A model generated the notes under the pieces. It had not been told where the DNA came from, ran no database searches, and saw only the letters and a list, made by a program, of their open reading frames with translations. Of a DNA stretch of 64,000 bases, positions 28,102 to 40,449 are shown one piece after another. The DNA lies in the NCBI RefSeq assembly GCF_021347895.1, contig NC_067117.1, forward strand, positions 30,076,067 to 30,140,066, in the 5' to 3' direction. Within the stretch, counting starts at the first letter, position 1; every line of letters begins with the position of its first letter. Both the position numbers and the translations under genes were made by a program. The stretch is from Acanthochromis polyacanthus. Lineage: Eukaryota; Chordata; Actinopteri; Pomacentridae.

Positions 28102-31100
28102 TCAGTTAGCCGCCGCCCAGGCCTCGAGGTCTGCCATGTCGTCCTCGTCTTCCTCCTCCTTCTTCTTGGCTACATGCAGAGCAAACCGAAAGAAAACATG
28201 GCAATTAATTCACATGTAAGGCAGATGTTGAACTGAGCTCAGTTCTGTTTACGCATCACGTCTTACCTGGTCTAGATGGAAGTGATGTAGATGGTACGCT
28301 TGGCAGTGGAACGTCTTCTGTCCCTCCAACTTCCAGAAGATTTTTGTCCAGCTCCTCCTGTTCCAGCTCCTCCAGCTCGGCCATAAGCTCATCCTGAACA
28401 CAAACATGGGCCAAGTCAAGCCAGGATCTCAACATCTTATTTACCATTTGATATGTCTTGAAGTCAATTGTTAAAAAATGTGTTAATATTTCAACCAGAG
28501 ACTATCAGTTGTGTCTCACTCCTCAAATGAGATGGATGTACAAGCACCAAAAAGGGAGTTCAAACTTCACATTCAGGCTTCCCAAAGATTTTGTAGATAC
28601 CACGTTTTTCTACATTTTTCTTTCTTCTCACCTCGTCATAGTCTTCCCCAAAGCCAATTGGTCTGGAAATGACATCTGAGATTTCCTGGGCCACTTCCTG
28701 TTGTTCTGTGATTTCATCCATCAGATCGTCTACTTTGTCGATGTCCCTGTGAAACGGGAAGACAGAGCGAGATGATAAAATGAACAGAAACATGACTGTG
28801 TGTCACCTACTAAAAGAAAAACATTAATAACATCTATCTATATTGCAAACTGAGAAGACTGCCAGTAACTAAAAAGTAGGTATCTTCCAGAACCATGGTA
28901 CAACTCAACAGGAGCGGATAATCTACTAATAAAGAAAGAGGAACACTGAAAGGAAGAAGAGCAAAAATGGGGAAATAAAGAGAAAAAAAAAACAAAGTCA
29001 TGGAAAAAAGTGACTGAAAAAAACAAGTTTAAGAAAACTAAAAGTGACATGCAGAGAAACTAAAAAAAGATAGCAAAATAACAGAAAGCTGGAATAAACT
29101 GAACACAATGGAAGAATTAAGGTGCTTTGCATTAATGATACAGTAACACATTTACCCTCTTACAGTTATCAAACCTCCAACTTGTTTCTAAATGCCTTTC
29201 TTACATGTTTGCGTGTGCAGCCTTCATTGCTTTGGCAGCGAAGCCCATGTTCTTCAGCACTTCTGTGTTGGTGTTTGCGTTCTCTAACGCCTCCCGCTGG
29301 AACTCGATGGTAGACAACGTCCCGTCAATCTGAGTCAGCTGCTTCTCGTAACGCTTTTTCCTTTTCAAGGCCTGTAGAGCCGCTGGATAGAAAGAGAAAG
29401 GGTGACAAGAAGTTAGTTCACAAGTTTGACAGCAAAATTGGTCACTAATATCCTAATTAAAGTGTCAGGTGGAGCAGCACACTTGTGGCTCATTTCTTCA
29501 CTATGCTATTTTTATACATCTATTTTTGCCAGATGAGCTTGGACCTCTTAAGTGTAGCTTTCACTTGTAAAAGTGTGTAAATACCTGACACGAAATAACA
29601 TTTAATGTAACATGTGTTACTAACCTAAAAGGTAATTAATTGCTTAACTGTATAATGTGCAAATAAATACGTTTTTTGTCACAGACAGACTTGAAATTGA
29701 TTTTGAACTCTTCATTGTACCCCTATACAAATAAACCTGTGGGTCCTAATAAAAACTATTCTTTATAAGTTAGCTTTTAAAATGTGAATATTTCAGTTAT
29801 TGACAGACAAAAACAGATAATTACGCAGCACTCAAACACAAGTTACAAACATAACATACAAAATGTGGGAACTGCTGGGTAAATTACTGCTTCATAGTGA
29901 AAATAAGTTAAAAAAAAACTGCATCAAACAGACATACAAAAATTAGCTTACTTAGAATACCAATGCATTGCAACTCTGTTTTATTTAATGAACAAAAACT
30001 TTAATTTAACAATAACTATGGAATGTGTAAGACTCTGGGCTGACCTAAAATCCATAGTTTAATTAGTAAAACAAGCCACAGTGCAACTACAGCATAAAGT
30101 TTGGACTTTTAGCATTTCATTATAACACAGCAGCAGCTTGCTTTGTGATGAGCTGCAGTGAACTGCTTGTATGTTGAAATACTGCATTCTCCTAATGAAG
30201 CACGATTCGCTTAATCTGATAAAATCCTGTCTGAGCCAAATCTCTGCATGCAGACGCAGTATGCTTCAATCAGACTGTTTTAGGTTTGTCCCTGACCTGC
30301 ATCCCATCAGGCTCACAGAAGTCTCATCTGAACTACTCGGTAAAGCAAAATGTTTGGAAGTCCAGAAGTAGCTGTTATATAGGCGGAGAGGTCAAAAGTG
30401 CTAACCTGTATAAATAGCCTGGGGAAACACACTAAAACAGTAGTTTAAACCACAACACTGGGTATTCTAGTTTGGTGCTGACATGGAAAAATCACCTCCT
30501 TAAAGCAACCAGTGAAACTTATAACTAACCTAAACCTGCTGAGTCATGCAGGAGGGGAAGGAGTGACAAGCTAACACGGGACAGCTCTGTACGATATGTG
30601 TTCCTGCCTTACAGGTTTAGTTTAGAGCCTGTATTAGATTGTGTAACAGAAGTTAGACTGAAGTGAAAGTGACGGGAAGCTAACATTCTGTGTTGTGCCT
30701 GAAAAACATTTGCTGCTTGCGGTCTCCCTCTGGAGCAGCAACAGGTAATAGAAATGATTTGTGAAGTGCAGTAAAGATGGCGTCGCTCCGGACAGTTCAG
30801 TGGCAGCCGGCCTGCTTTGAAAATAATGCTTTTTGGATAGAAAAAATATAATATTTGCTGCATTTCACTGCAACACTTATAAAAGCTACGAATCACAAAT
30901 AAGCACAGTTTCTGTAGCAAAGGCCAACCTGTATTAGCCCAATTATTCTTAGTCACTTAAACTGAAAAAGGCCTCTGCAAACACACACCCCAAAGTGATT
31001 TATTTTGAGTTGTGTGAAGTGATTTAAAGCACTCATTTTCGCACCAATTTTGTCCAAAAAAACATCACAGAAGCCTTGAAAAATACAGGCTGCATAATCA

Positions 31101-33771
31101 CAAAACACCCATTTCCTCCACACTGCTCTACAATTTCACATCTACAACAAAGTGAAATGTGCATTAAGAAAAAAATACTGCAATGAAGACAGAGACTGAC
31201 CACTAATAAATGGAATTCTGGTTTTGATTAACCAATAAGAAGGGCTTGACTTTAAAAAATGAGAAAAAATAAAGGGTTTTATAGGTGAAGACGAGTATAA
31301 AACTCAACAGGTATTTATTTACAACTTGATAGCTGTCATGTAATGAATAGAAACGTGTTCTAATTATTACTTATCATTTACATATCCAGGCAGCTACAGA
31401 TTAACATTTTTACCAGCCGTCCAGCTCAATAACACTTAGCATCCACTGTCCGAGGCTGCCAAATATCAATGCTACACACATGTAAAACAACTTTAGAAAT
31501 CTATTTTGCGGTTGTTCTGGTCCACCAGGAGCCAGATGGCAGATGACAGTTCCAGTTTGATCAGATTATATCAGCACCTGGGCCTATTCCTAGACTGATA
31601 ACATTATTACCCCACATCACTGAAATCATTATCAGATTATGTAGGTCGCAGAGCTTCAATCAGACCGCCCCCTTCAATCTCACAGGGTCAACTGATTCTG
31701 TGACCCGTTGTTTTTCCTGTGCTCCTTTCCAACGGCCACTTACAAGCACAGTCTGTTTTATTGGCTGCTGCTTCTGTGAACATAGCAGTAAAACTGAAAA
31801 AAAAAAAATCAACCTATCAGCACCACCGTGTAGATTCTGTTATCATGCGAGGCTTGGTGCGTTTATTATGAGGAATTTTTGTAATGTCCATTATCGTTCA
31901 CCCAAGAGCTAGAGTGCAGAAAGTTATTGGATGAAGTACGGTATGTTGAAAATCAGGTTTCAGGTTAGAAACAGGCGTACCATCCTGTTCAAAACGGGCA
32001 GGAGATGAGCTCACAGTGCTAGTGTTCAGAACGTTTCTGCTATGTTGTTTTTCCTAAATAGGAACTGTAGTCACATGACAGACATCCCAGCAACCACAGC
32101 TGGCAAGATGGCTGTGTCAGATAAACATTTACCAACCAGCCAATGACAGCAATCAGAACTTGTGGATAGTTTGGTCTCTCAATATAAAAGGTATGCTAGA
32201 GGGAAGATAAAAGCTACCCGTCTTAAATAAGTACATAATAATAAGTAATTAATTGGTTTATAATGTGTAAATATAAACAACGAATGATCAATGGCAACAC
32301 AAGTGAATACTGCTGTCTGTAAATGCAGATGCAGTTGACAAATTACTCTCTATGTTGGCACGCACAGAACTGAAGGGCAAGTTATATTTAAAAATACTAC
32401 AACCAATGATTATGTCCATTGTCAATTACTCTGTCAATTATTATACTCACTGATCAAATAGTTGTCGGTCTGTCAAAGGTCATAAAATGCTGAAAAATGT
32501 CAACTTTCTTGAAGCCCAAAATGACTTACAGATGTATTCAGATTAAAAAAATTTAGACTTTTTATTTATAAAATTACTCAAATTGACTAATCGACCATTT
32601 AAATAGTTTGTGATTAACATAACAGTGGACAGTTAATGGATTAATCATTGCAGTTCTTTTATTTTACAAAAAAATGGATGTTGTATTTTACCCTTTCTTT
32701 ACATATTTTTAAAGCTAAACCTTTCCTAAGCTGGTTTCTGAAAACCACCTATCTTATGTGAAAATAACACTAACATTTAGTTGTGTAAGAAATTATTAAG
32801 TAATACATTATGGTATAAAAATAACAGATCCAAAATAGCTATCTCACAGACATCAAGGGAGAAAATAGTGTGGAATATCTTTAAATTGTGACTAGCTGCT
32901 AGCTAAATACTGATAGCTATCCGAATCCTGAGGAATCAGGAAATGCCTCCAACACAGCCGCAAACATTATAAAACTGACATCTACACTGCTTTTTTAAAA
33001 GAACAACCAGGATTTTATAACTCAGAAAAACAAATATCTGAGCTCTGTTTGCTGATTATAAAGATAGCATATGAGAAACACAAACTGAGTCTTGTTTAGT
33101 TCAGAGTAAACACAACTAGGAGTTGTATAAACACAACATGTAGAAACAGTGAGACAACATGAAGTAAATACAGCACAAAAACATAACACTGCATTGATAT
33201 TAAAAGTATTACTAAGACACATTTACGTAGAAAGTTTAGTAATATCGTAAAGACAATGTCCCAAGTCGGTTTCTTCAAACTTGTGTTTAATTTTGGCAAA
33301 CGCTTCAAACGTTGTAGCTAAGCCAATACGTCAGTAAATCTCTTATAATCTTTTTCATTGCTTCATATGTTTCACTGCGGTTGTTTTATTTAGTGTTAAC
33401 ACTGCGCTGCTCTTAAATAGATATTTAAAAATGGAGTCGTGTGGCCGTGAGGACAGACTTGAGCACAGGTAGGCAGCCTGTCAACTTCGCTGTTCCTTGT
33501 CCTGAGTTAGCCTGCAGGCTAACCGACAATCTACCCAGCGGTGTGACTTTCCCCGTCAAACTGCGCACTTAAGCGACTTTTCCTCACCTCGTTTGTTTTT
33601 CGTGCCATTCTTCTTCGCCGTCATGAGCTCGTGGTCGATTTTCTTCTCTAGAAATTCCTGTTTTTTGGCCAACATCTCCTCCGTCTCTCTGAGTTTCTGG
33701 ATAGCCTCCTGGGGTGTCGGCGATTTCCCACCCTTACCCCCGCCACCGAAAAGTTTAAGAAAGCCTGACAT
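28102..33771 (-). CDS. chmp4b: Charged multivesicular body protein 4b (ESCRT-III, Snf7 family), 223 aa, 5 coding exons
   Basis: Core ESCRT-III subunit that polymerises on membranes for multivesicular body sorting, the last step of cytokinesis, nuclear envelope sealing and membrane repair, and is disassembled by VPS4. Coding exons on the minus strand: 33588-33771, 29205-29382, 28632-28746, 28267-28393, 28102-28169; all GT-AG, phases fit, 672 nt with stop. The start MSGFLKLFGGGGKGG matches the membrane-inserting N-terminus of CHMP4. Basic helices 1-2 follow (TPQEAIQKLRETEEML, KNKRAALQALKRKKRYEKQL), then the acidic autoinhibitory half (DELMAELEELEQEELDKNLL), a proline-rich VPS4-interaction stretch (VPLPSVPSTSLPSRP) and the C-terminal ALIX-binding helix MADLEAWAAAN, which keeps Leu and Trp but ends differently from human CHMP4B. 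CHMP4B fits better than CHMP4A or C; which teleost duplicate it is cannot be told here. Confidence 0.95.
29383..33587 (-). other. chmp4b intron 1, 4.2 kb
   Basis: Between the first and second coding exons. Apart from the repeat at 32420-32665, no exon, mobile element or RNA gene was recognised. Confidence 0.6.
32420..32665 (-). repeat. Dispersed teleost repeat fragment (chmp4b intron 1)
   Basis: The ordered pieces TCAAATAGTTGTCGGTCTGT, CATAAAATGCTGAAAAATGT, TTGACTAATCGACC and TTAATGGATTAATCATTGCA belong to the same common fish repeat as 9471-9612. Confidence 0.5.
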
Positions 33772-33889
33772 TTTGCTATTAAATGTAAACAGTAACTGGT
33801 TTGATAACCGTACACAACCCGCCGACACTTCGTGACACTGAACAGATAATTGTGAAATCGCCCGGTTCCCGTCAACTACCGTCGCCGAG

Positions 33890-34015
33890 CCGGAGAGCTG
33901 CTGCTGCTGCCGCCGATGTTGTTGTTTTTCTCTCTTCTTCCGCCTTTCCAGCCAGAACTCGTGATGTCATTACGTCAGCGCGAGTACGTGCCTCATGCGT
34001 GTGACGTACTGTTAG
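33890..34015 (-). promoter_or_regulatory. chmp4b: chmp4b promoter with CRE-like sites
   Basis: CpG-rich sequence 120-240 bases before the ATG. Toward the gene, TGACGTAA (33970-33977) is a cAMP-response/ATF-type site, and a second ACGTCAC core lies near 34001-34007. A short CAG/CGG run (33897-33917) would be in the 5'UTR. No TATA box was seen. Confidence 0.45.
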
Positions 34016-34669
34016 GGGATTTCACCTATGATTTCACCGATGAGCAAATATTTCCTACGTTTATTGTTTCTATTTTTAGTTGCTAAATCTGAAGATATCT
34101 TAAAGTTTCCTCTTTTATGAATCATATTTGAATATTATTAGCATGTTTTCGCAATTATTTCTACGTACAGATTGTTTTTGCATAGATTTTTAGGCAGCCT
34201 CTATCCAACCAAAACCTATTTTAGCCGAATAAACTATTTTAGTCTGAAAGAAAATAGTCCTGTAACAACTTAAGACTTCATGAAAATTATAGTTAGAGGC
34301 TTTTGAAATAGTTTTATAGAGATGTTGCTTCAGCTTCATAGCTATTTTTAAAAGGATGGTTTGTCCACATCTCAAAGATAATTAGATTGCTGTCAAAAAG
34401 GAATAAGGAAGCCACTAGTATTTAACATTATAAAACTTACATATGAGAATTTTGTGGTTTTAAATAAAAAAAATCTGAGTAAAAATCAATTGTCAAAAAT
34501 AGTTGGCAACTAATGTAATTGTAGAGATCTAATCGATTAATCATCACTAAAAGCTAGTGTAGTCTAATAAAACCATCCTGCAAAAAAAAAAAAAAAATCC
34601 CATCTTCATGACAATTTAGATTGGGGGATTTGAAATTGCTCTAGAGTGATAATCTAAGGTGATAATTTA

Positions 34670-36050
34670 CAGTGGGTACGGAAAGTATTCAGAACCCTTG
34701 AAATTGTTCACTCTGTGTCATTGCAGCCATTTGCCAAAATCAAAAAAGTTCATTTTATTTCTCATTAATGTACACTCAGCACCCCATCTTGACAGAAAAA
34801 AACCAGAAATGTAGAAATTTAGAAATTTTTGCAAATGTATTAAAAAAGAAAAACTGAAATATCACATGGTCAGAAGTATTCACACCCTGTGCTCAGTGTT
34901 GAGTAGAAGCTCCCTTTTCAGCTAGTACAGCCATGAGTCTTCTTGGGAATGACGCAACACACCTGGATTTAGGGATCCTCTGCCATTCTTCCTTGCAGAT
35001 CCTCTCCAGTTCTGTCAGGTTGGATGGTGAACGTTGGTGGACAGCCATTTTGAGGTCTCTCCAGAGATGCTCAATTGGGTTTAGGTCAGGGCTCTGGCTG
35101 GGCCAGTCAAGAACGGTCACAGAGTTGTTCTGAAGCCACTCTTTTGTTATTTTAGCTGTGTGCTTAGGGTCATTGTCATGTTGAAAGGTGAACCTTCGGC
35201 CCAGTCTGAGGTCCTGAGCACTCTGGAAGAGGTTTTCCTCCAGGATATCTCTGTACTTGGCCGCATTCATCCTTCCTTCAATTGCAACCAGTCGTCCTGT
35301 CCCTGCAGCTGAAAAACACCCCCACAACATGATGCTCCCACCACCATGTTTCACTGTAGGGATTGTATTGGGCAGGTGATGAGCAGTGCCTTGGTCTCAT
35401 CAGACCAGAGAATCTTATTTCTCATAGTCTGGGAGTCCTTCATGTGTTTTTTGGCAAACTCTATGCGGGCTTTCATGTGTCTTTCACTGAGGAGAGGCTT
35501 CCGTCGGGCCACTCTGCCATAAAGCCCCGAATGGTGGAGGGCTGCAGTGATAGTTGACTTTGTGGAACTTTCTCCTATCTCCCGACTGCATCTCTGGAGC
35601 TCAGCCACAGTGATCTTTGGGTTCTTCTTTACCTCTCTCACCAAGGCTCTTCTCCCACGATTGTTCAGTTTGGCTGGACGGCCAGGTCTAGGAAGAGTTG
35701 TGGTTGGAGTGTGCCTTTCCTAATCAAGTCCAATCAGTTTAATTAAACACAGCTGGACTCCAATAAAGAAGCAGAACCATCTCGAGGAGGATCAGAAGAA
35801 ATGGACAGCATGTGAGTTAAATATGAATGTCGCTGCAAACGGTCTGAATACTTCTGACCATGTGATATTTCAGTTTTTCTTTTTTAATAAATTTGCAAAA
35901 ATTTCTACATTTCTGTTTTTTTCTGTCAAGATGGGGTGCTGAGTGTACATTAATGAGAAATAAAATGAACCTTTTGGATTTTGGCAAATGGCTGCAATGA
36001 CACAGAGAGTGAAAATTTTCAAGGGGTCTGAATACTTTCCGTACCCACTG
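34670..36050 (-). mobile_element. Decayed Tc1/mariner transposon (IR/DR type)
   Basis: A 1381-bp element flanked by TA, with ends starting CAGTGGGTACGGAAAGTATT. The inverted repeats are about 225 bp, each with an inner repeat around GGTCAGAAGTATTC/ACACCC. It belongs to a different family from the Tc1 element at 12269-13887 and lies between chmp4b and cimip1. Confidence 0.93.
34893..35720 (-). pseudogene. Broken Tc1-like transposase
   Basis: The first piece (35351 to about 35720) reads TTLPRPGRPAKLNNRGRRAL through GESSTKSTI to KILWSDETK, holding the second DNA-binding helix group and the first catalytic Asp. The second piece (34893-35354) has [26 protein letters not shown] and [10 protein letters not shown] with the second Asp and the Glu. 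Between them about 15-20 residues after WSDETK are missing and the frame shifts. The first DNA-binding part is gone too, since the frame runs straight into the end repeat. It is a dead copy. Confidence 0.9.
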
Positions 36051-36094
36051 TAGCTTTATGGTTGTTTTACAGGGTGGAACTTGTGGTAACATCT

Positions 36095-36490
36095 TCAGTT
36101 TTCTTGTTCATCCACAACCAAAAGATACTCATATTACTGTCATATAGGAAATCACAACATATTTATTATTTATTCCATTGAAGTGGAAACAGAGAATTGT
36201 GTTGTTGTTGTTGTCTTTTTACTTTATTTGTTGACATTAATGCTCTGTAGTCGAAAACTAATACCATTGAATAAAATTGTTATGCCAAAAAATGATGCCT
36301 TCATGATGGATAGAGTTTTAGGTTTGAACATGTTTTACAGAGGAGTCAATTTAACTTTACAGTTATTTCATAAAATGGAACTTCTATTTACTCACACAAC
36401 TCAAAAATATTCAGATTGCTGTAATAGAGGACAAGGAAACCACACAATATTTATTTCTAGGAGGCCAGAATTAGAAAAAGCACAAGTAGG
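36095..36490 (+). repeat. Two fragments of the dispersed teleost repeat
   Basis: Near 36110-36215 (CCACAACCAAAAGATACTCA, then ATAGGAAATCACAACATATT) and 36390-36480 (CAAAAATATTCAGATTGCTG, AGGAAACCACACAATATTTA) the same phrase is repeated. It matches part of the family at 9471-9612. Similar wording at 34370-34440 suggests the Tc1 element landed in a cluster of these. Confidence 0.4.
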
Positions 36491-36555
36491 ATCACCTGTG
36501 ACTTCACATCTACAACATCTGGTTTGAGTTAAAGTTTTGAGAGATATTTGTTGAT

Positions 36556-36561
36556 TTTATT
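36556..36561 (-). promoter_or_regulatory. Candidate poly(A) signal of cimip1
   Basis: Reads AATAAA toward cimip1, about 115 bases past its stop codon, giving a short 3'UTR. Confidence 0.45.
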
Positions 36562-36674
36562 AAGAAATCAAAGAAGTCACAACACATGTAATTCATACTG
36601 CTATCTAATTTAATCCATGTGCAATACTGAGTCAGTGAACTGCTGGTGAGTCAGCAGGGTACCAGGACTTCCAC

Positions 36675-37717
36675 TCAGCAGCAGGCTTCCAGAGGCCAGC
36701 CCAGCTCTCTCAGCAAACTACGTCTCCCATGTTGCATTGTGTTTGGCTTTTCCAGCTGAAGGTGTGCGTGAGCTGAACGCCAACCGATCAAACCCTGAGT
36801 TGTTTGAGGAACAGGAGGAGAGGGTCCAACCTGGAGGAAAGATGAGATGACTATGAGAAAGTTCATTAGATAGATAGATAGATAGATAGTTAAACAGGTT
36901 GGTTAATAGTACTTGAATGCATTTTTCTGCAGGGGTTGGAGGTCGTGCAGCCAGGTGAGGAGGAAGCTCCACTTTTACTGCCTTCTTCAGCTTCTCACTC
37001 TCCATCTTGTACTGAAATTTATGTAACAAAATATATCTGGTCACAACAGTCACTTCCTTTTTGTCTTGAGAGGAAAGTTTATTGAATCTCAATAATTGGA
37101 CCTGTCTGCTTCATGTCTGAATGAACATCCTGCCAACTTTTCTGTTCAAGTTACATCCATATTTCTACTAGGTCAGGGACGGTAACATTTACGAATCTTA
37201 AAAAAAGCGCAACACTTGGGGAAGCGAGGATGTCTGTATGTATATGTACAACTGTGTCTACGAGCTGGTGGCAACTCCACTTACTACACTATTAAACACG
37301 ACAAGTTAATAAAACTCAAAGCATTTTTTAAAACTGATTAAGCTGAAATTTTTAGGTGAGACTAACCGAAATGTATAAGTTCAAGAAACATAATTTGTTT
37401 AGTAGCTGTCACTTGGTCATTGTAAGTGGCACTGACTTCAATTTATTAGTTAAAGAAACATTCTTTATTCATTCAGGTCATTTGAGCTGAAAACAAGTAC
37501 AGATAATTTAAACATATTTCATGCATCCATCACCAGCAATGTTCAGCTGTAAGGTCAACAAATGTTTTCATTTTACTTTTTATAGTCCACAGTGATACAC
37601 AAATGTCCCTGTATTTGAAAATTTTCATACATTTCACCTCAAAATGGTAATGTACTCTATTTAATTTTTTTGTGACAATATTAACTCAAAATTGCAAAGT
37701 CATACACATGTTGAAGT

Positions 37718-37783
<66 letters not shown>

Positions 37784-38187
37784 CATAGACAACTGACTCT
37801 GACAGCTTACGTTTACTGTATGAATAATAACATCTTCATAATATCAGTGTGACATACGAACTCTCAGCAGATATTGAATACACAAACAAATACAAAATTC
37901 AGCTTCTTCAAGTCTGAACTGCTCTCTCCACCACTGTCTTTCTGGTATTTCTGAATGAATATGTGAGGAAAATTAGCTAGAAATGATTGAAGATGACAAT
38001 ATTATGTAACCCTTGCCTGAATAGGATATTTGCCGCTAATATGTGTCATCTGGTATCTTGTCTTCATAATGCACTTGCAACTTACTTTTTAAGCAGTAGA
38101 GGGCAGTCTGTGACTATGGCCCAGATTTGGGAATCCGGGAAAAATATGCATGTTCCCTTGTGTTTCTCTTCACCATAGAGAATTCAG

Positions 38188-38260
<73 letters not shown>

Positions 38261-38347
38261 TACCTCCTTGGAGGCCTCTGTTAGGAAGCCCCATTTGCTG
38301 GGCCAAGCATCAGCTGAAGCCTTCTCAAGTTTTACATGTGCTTTCCT

Positions 38348-38435
<88 letters not shown>

Positions 38436-39318
38436 AGAATATATCATATGTGTCACATAACGTGGATTAAAAAGGGTAGCGAAACAGGTGATCCCTCCTC
38501 CAAGCTTTATTGACTGACTCCAAACTGACCTCAAACACTTCTTCATCATCAAAACTTCATTTTTTTTTGATAGAAGGCTTACCGTCCGATGTCAGCAAAC
38601 CTGGAAGCTTGGCGAAAAAGATGCAGCCTTTGGTCTGCTTCAAAACATTCATCAAGCAGGCTGATCTATATTTTGCTTCAGCTATGGCAAAAATATTTGC
38701 ACTTCATCGCTGTTATGTTAGAAGTTTTAAGATTAAATGAAAAGAGAAAAAAAACAAACATTTGCATTCTTCCAAAAAAGTAGTTTGTTAATGGCATATT
38801 TTCAATTTAAAATTTCTTGTCACTATGCGCATTCTGCATATGTCAGAAAAACATATGACGCTGGCCAGTATGACATATCTGATGTAATTTATTAGGATAT
38901 AACATTAAAAGTTAGTGACATGCCTCATATATATATATTTTTTACAAATATTAAAGAAAGTTAGAAAAAAAAATGTTGACAGTGATATAAACCATGGTTA
39001 TAGTGGCAATAACAGTAATAATAACAATGTTAATAATAATAATAATAGTCACAGTCAGTAAGGTTGTATTGCATCATTACGTCTTAACAAATAAAAAGGA
39101 TAAAGGTTTATTAAAGAATTTTGTCAGATATTTGTCAGCCAACCAACTGACATGATGATAATAATCCCACAGCCAATACAAGAACATACATATTTTTTTT
39201 TATAGCAGGTGATTAAAATGATACACAGCAATGAAAAAAAGTCACTCAGGATGTTTTACCAGATTTCATCCTGATGCACAAAGTTGATGGGTTCAGATGT
39301 TCGCTGTGGATCCGCCAT
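36675..39318 (-). CDS. cimip1: Ciliary microtubule inner protein 1 (C20orf85 homologue), 131 aa, 4 coding exons
   Basis: Small protein of motile cilia; the mammalian homologue is known as a microtubule inner protein bound inside axonemal doublets. Coding exons on the minus strand: 39260-39318, 38264-38345, 36913-37011, 36675-36830; all GT-AG, phases 2, 0 and 0, 396 nt with stop. The spliced protein starts [20 protein letters not shown]. It keeps the family landmarks [27 protein letters not shown] and, across the last junction, [18 protein letters not shown] and LLRELGWP. Human C20orf85 is 137 aa with the same blocks in order, as far as I recall it. Exon 2 is squeezed between a TG and a CA microsatellite and exon 4 follows a GATA run, so automatic gene finding may miss it. 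An RFX-like site lies upstream. Family call is firm; expression is not shown. Confidence 0.92.
36867..36889 (+). repeat. (TAGA)n microsatellite in cimip1 intron 3
   Basis: About six units, 37 bases from the acceptor of cimip1 exon 4. Confidence 0.9.
37721..37782 (+). repeat. (AC)n then (AT)n microsatellite in cimip1 intron 2
   Basis: About 24 AC units followed by six AT units, in the intron between cimip1 exons 2 and 3. Confidence 0.95.
38191..38257 (+). repeat. (TG)n microsatellite beside the cimip1 exon 2 donor
   Basis: About 33 units. In the cimip1 transcript it reads (CA)n and begins a few bases after the exon 2 donor (GTACAAACACAC). Confidence 0.97.
38350..38433 (+). repeat. (CA)n microsatellite beside the cimip1 exon 2 acceptor
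   Basis: About 42 units. In the cimip1 transcript it reads (UG)n and ends directly in the acceptor UUUAG of exon 2. Confidence 0.97.
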
Positions 39319-39428
39319 CTGTCCTGACCAGCCATGAGTGTGTGTGAATGTGTGAGTGTGTGGTTTCTTTCTTTCTACCCGGCTAATGTTTCACCTGTGT
39401 GTAAGCCACACTGACAGACCTGTGTACT

Positions 39429-39500
39429 GTCGCCATTGGAGACGGTATCTCCTGAAACACATATATCTCCTGTCCGTCCTGTGTGTGTAACCGTGGTGAC
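39429..39500. promoter_or_regulatory. Candidate RFX X-box sites upstream of cimip1
   Basis: GTAACC-GT-GGTGAC (39487-39500) fits the X-box consensus GTNRCC-N-RGYAAC with one mismatch. GTCGCC-ATT-GGAGAC (39429-39443) is a weaker second match. They lie about 110-180 bases before the cimip1 ATG, where RFX factors that drive ciliary genes usually bind. Confidence 0.45.
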
Positions 39501-40449
39501 GGTGGAATGGAACCACTGCTGAGGGTCTGTGAGAGCTGGGACAGCTTTATGTCCTTACGTCACGCTACTTTCTGGTGCATATTAGCAAAAGTTGGCATGC
39601 TAGCAAGCTAATATAAGCTGCTAAACATGATAGACGTTGCAGAGAGCTGAAGCGACAGCAAACTCTGCACCACAAAAACACTATTTGTAATAAGTGTAAC
39701 AAAACTCCAGTGCGTCATGGTTCTCTCCATATGATTAGATAACTGCGATATTTAAAAATACTCAGCACACTACAATTCTGTTCAATGGCCTCCATTGGTC
39801 AAACTTTTGCAGATGGAATCTCGCCTGTTTGAGGCCTGTGATCATTTCAGACTTGTACCACAGTATAGACTCAAAATTATAGATATTGTTAGCAAAGGTT
39901 AGATATTTAAAAAAAGCTGGAAAAATTGTATTATAGAGTGTAGATGGACATGGTTAATATGGCTTAAAACAAGTCAGTAGCTGCTTTTTTGTGGGAGTTG
40001 TAGTTATTTTAAGCATACAGTCATAATGATTCAACTTTGTTAAAGTCATCAGTTTTTAAAGTGAACTTAATTGTCACTGTTAAAGCCACCAGGCTTTGTA
40101 GCCTCCCTTTTAGTGATGCACTCTTTTTGACCTTTCTGACCCTAGACTGTCTCAATACAATACCACCATACTGTAGAGTATGGCCCAATACACAGTATAG
40201 AAATATTAGCATGTCCGACTAAACATTTTGTATAAGCCAGCCTATAAGCCAGCATGCTGTTATGGCCATTTTGACCCACAATTCTCTGTAAAGTAACATC
40301 ATATAACACTAGAGCACAGAGACAGACGACAGCTTATTTTAAGCTACAGAAGTTGTTTCATGTATGTAAATTGATTTGTGTGGTCTCCCTGACTTTTGAT
40401 ATTTTCTGTGTAATTCTGTAATGCTTGCTAGCAACCTTGCGTTTTTCTG

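Noticed and set aside
38127..38513. Long Cys-Val / Thr-His frames on both strands
   Set aside because: Made by translating TG and CA microsatellites.
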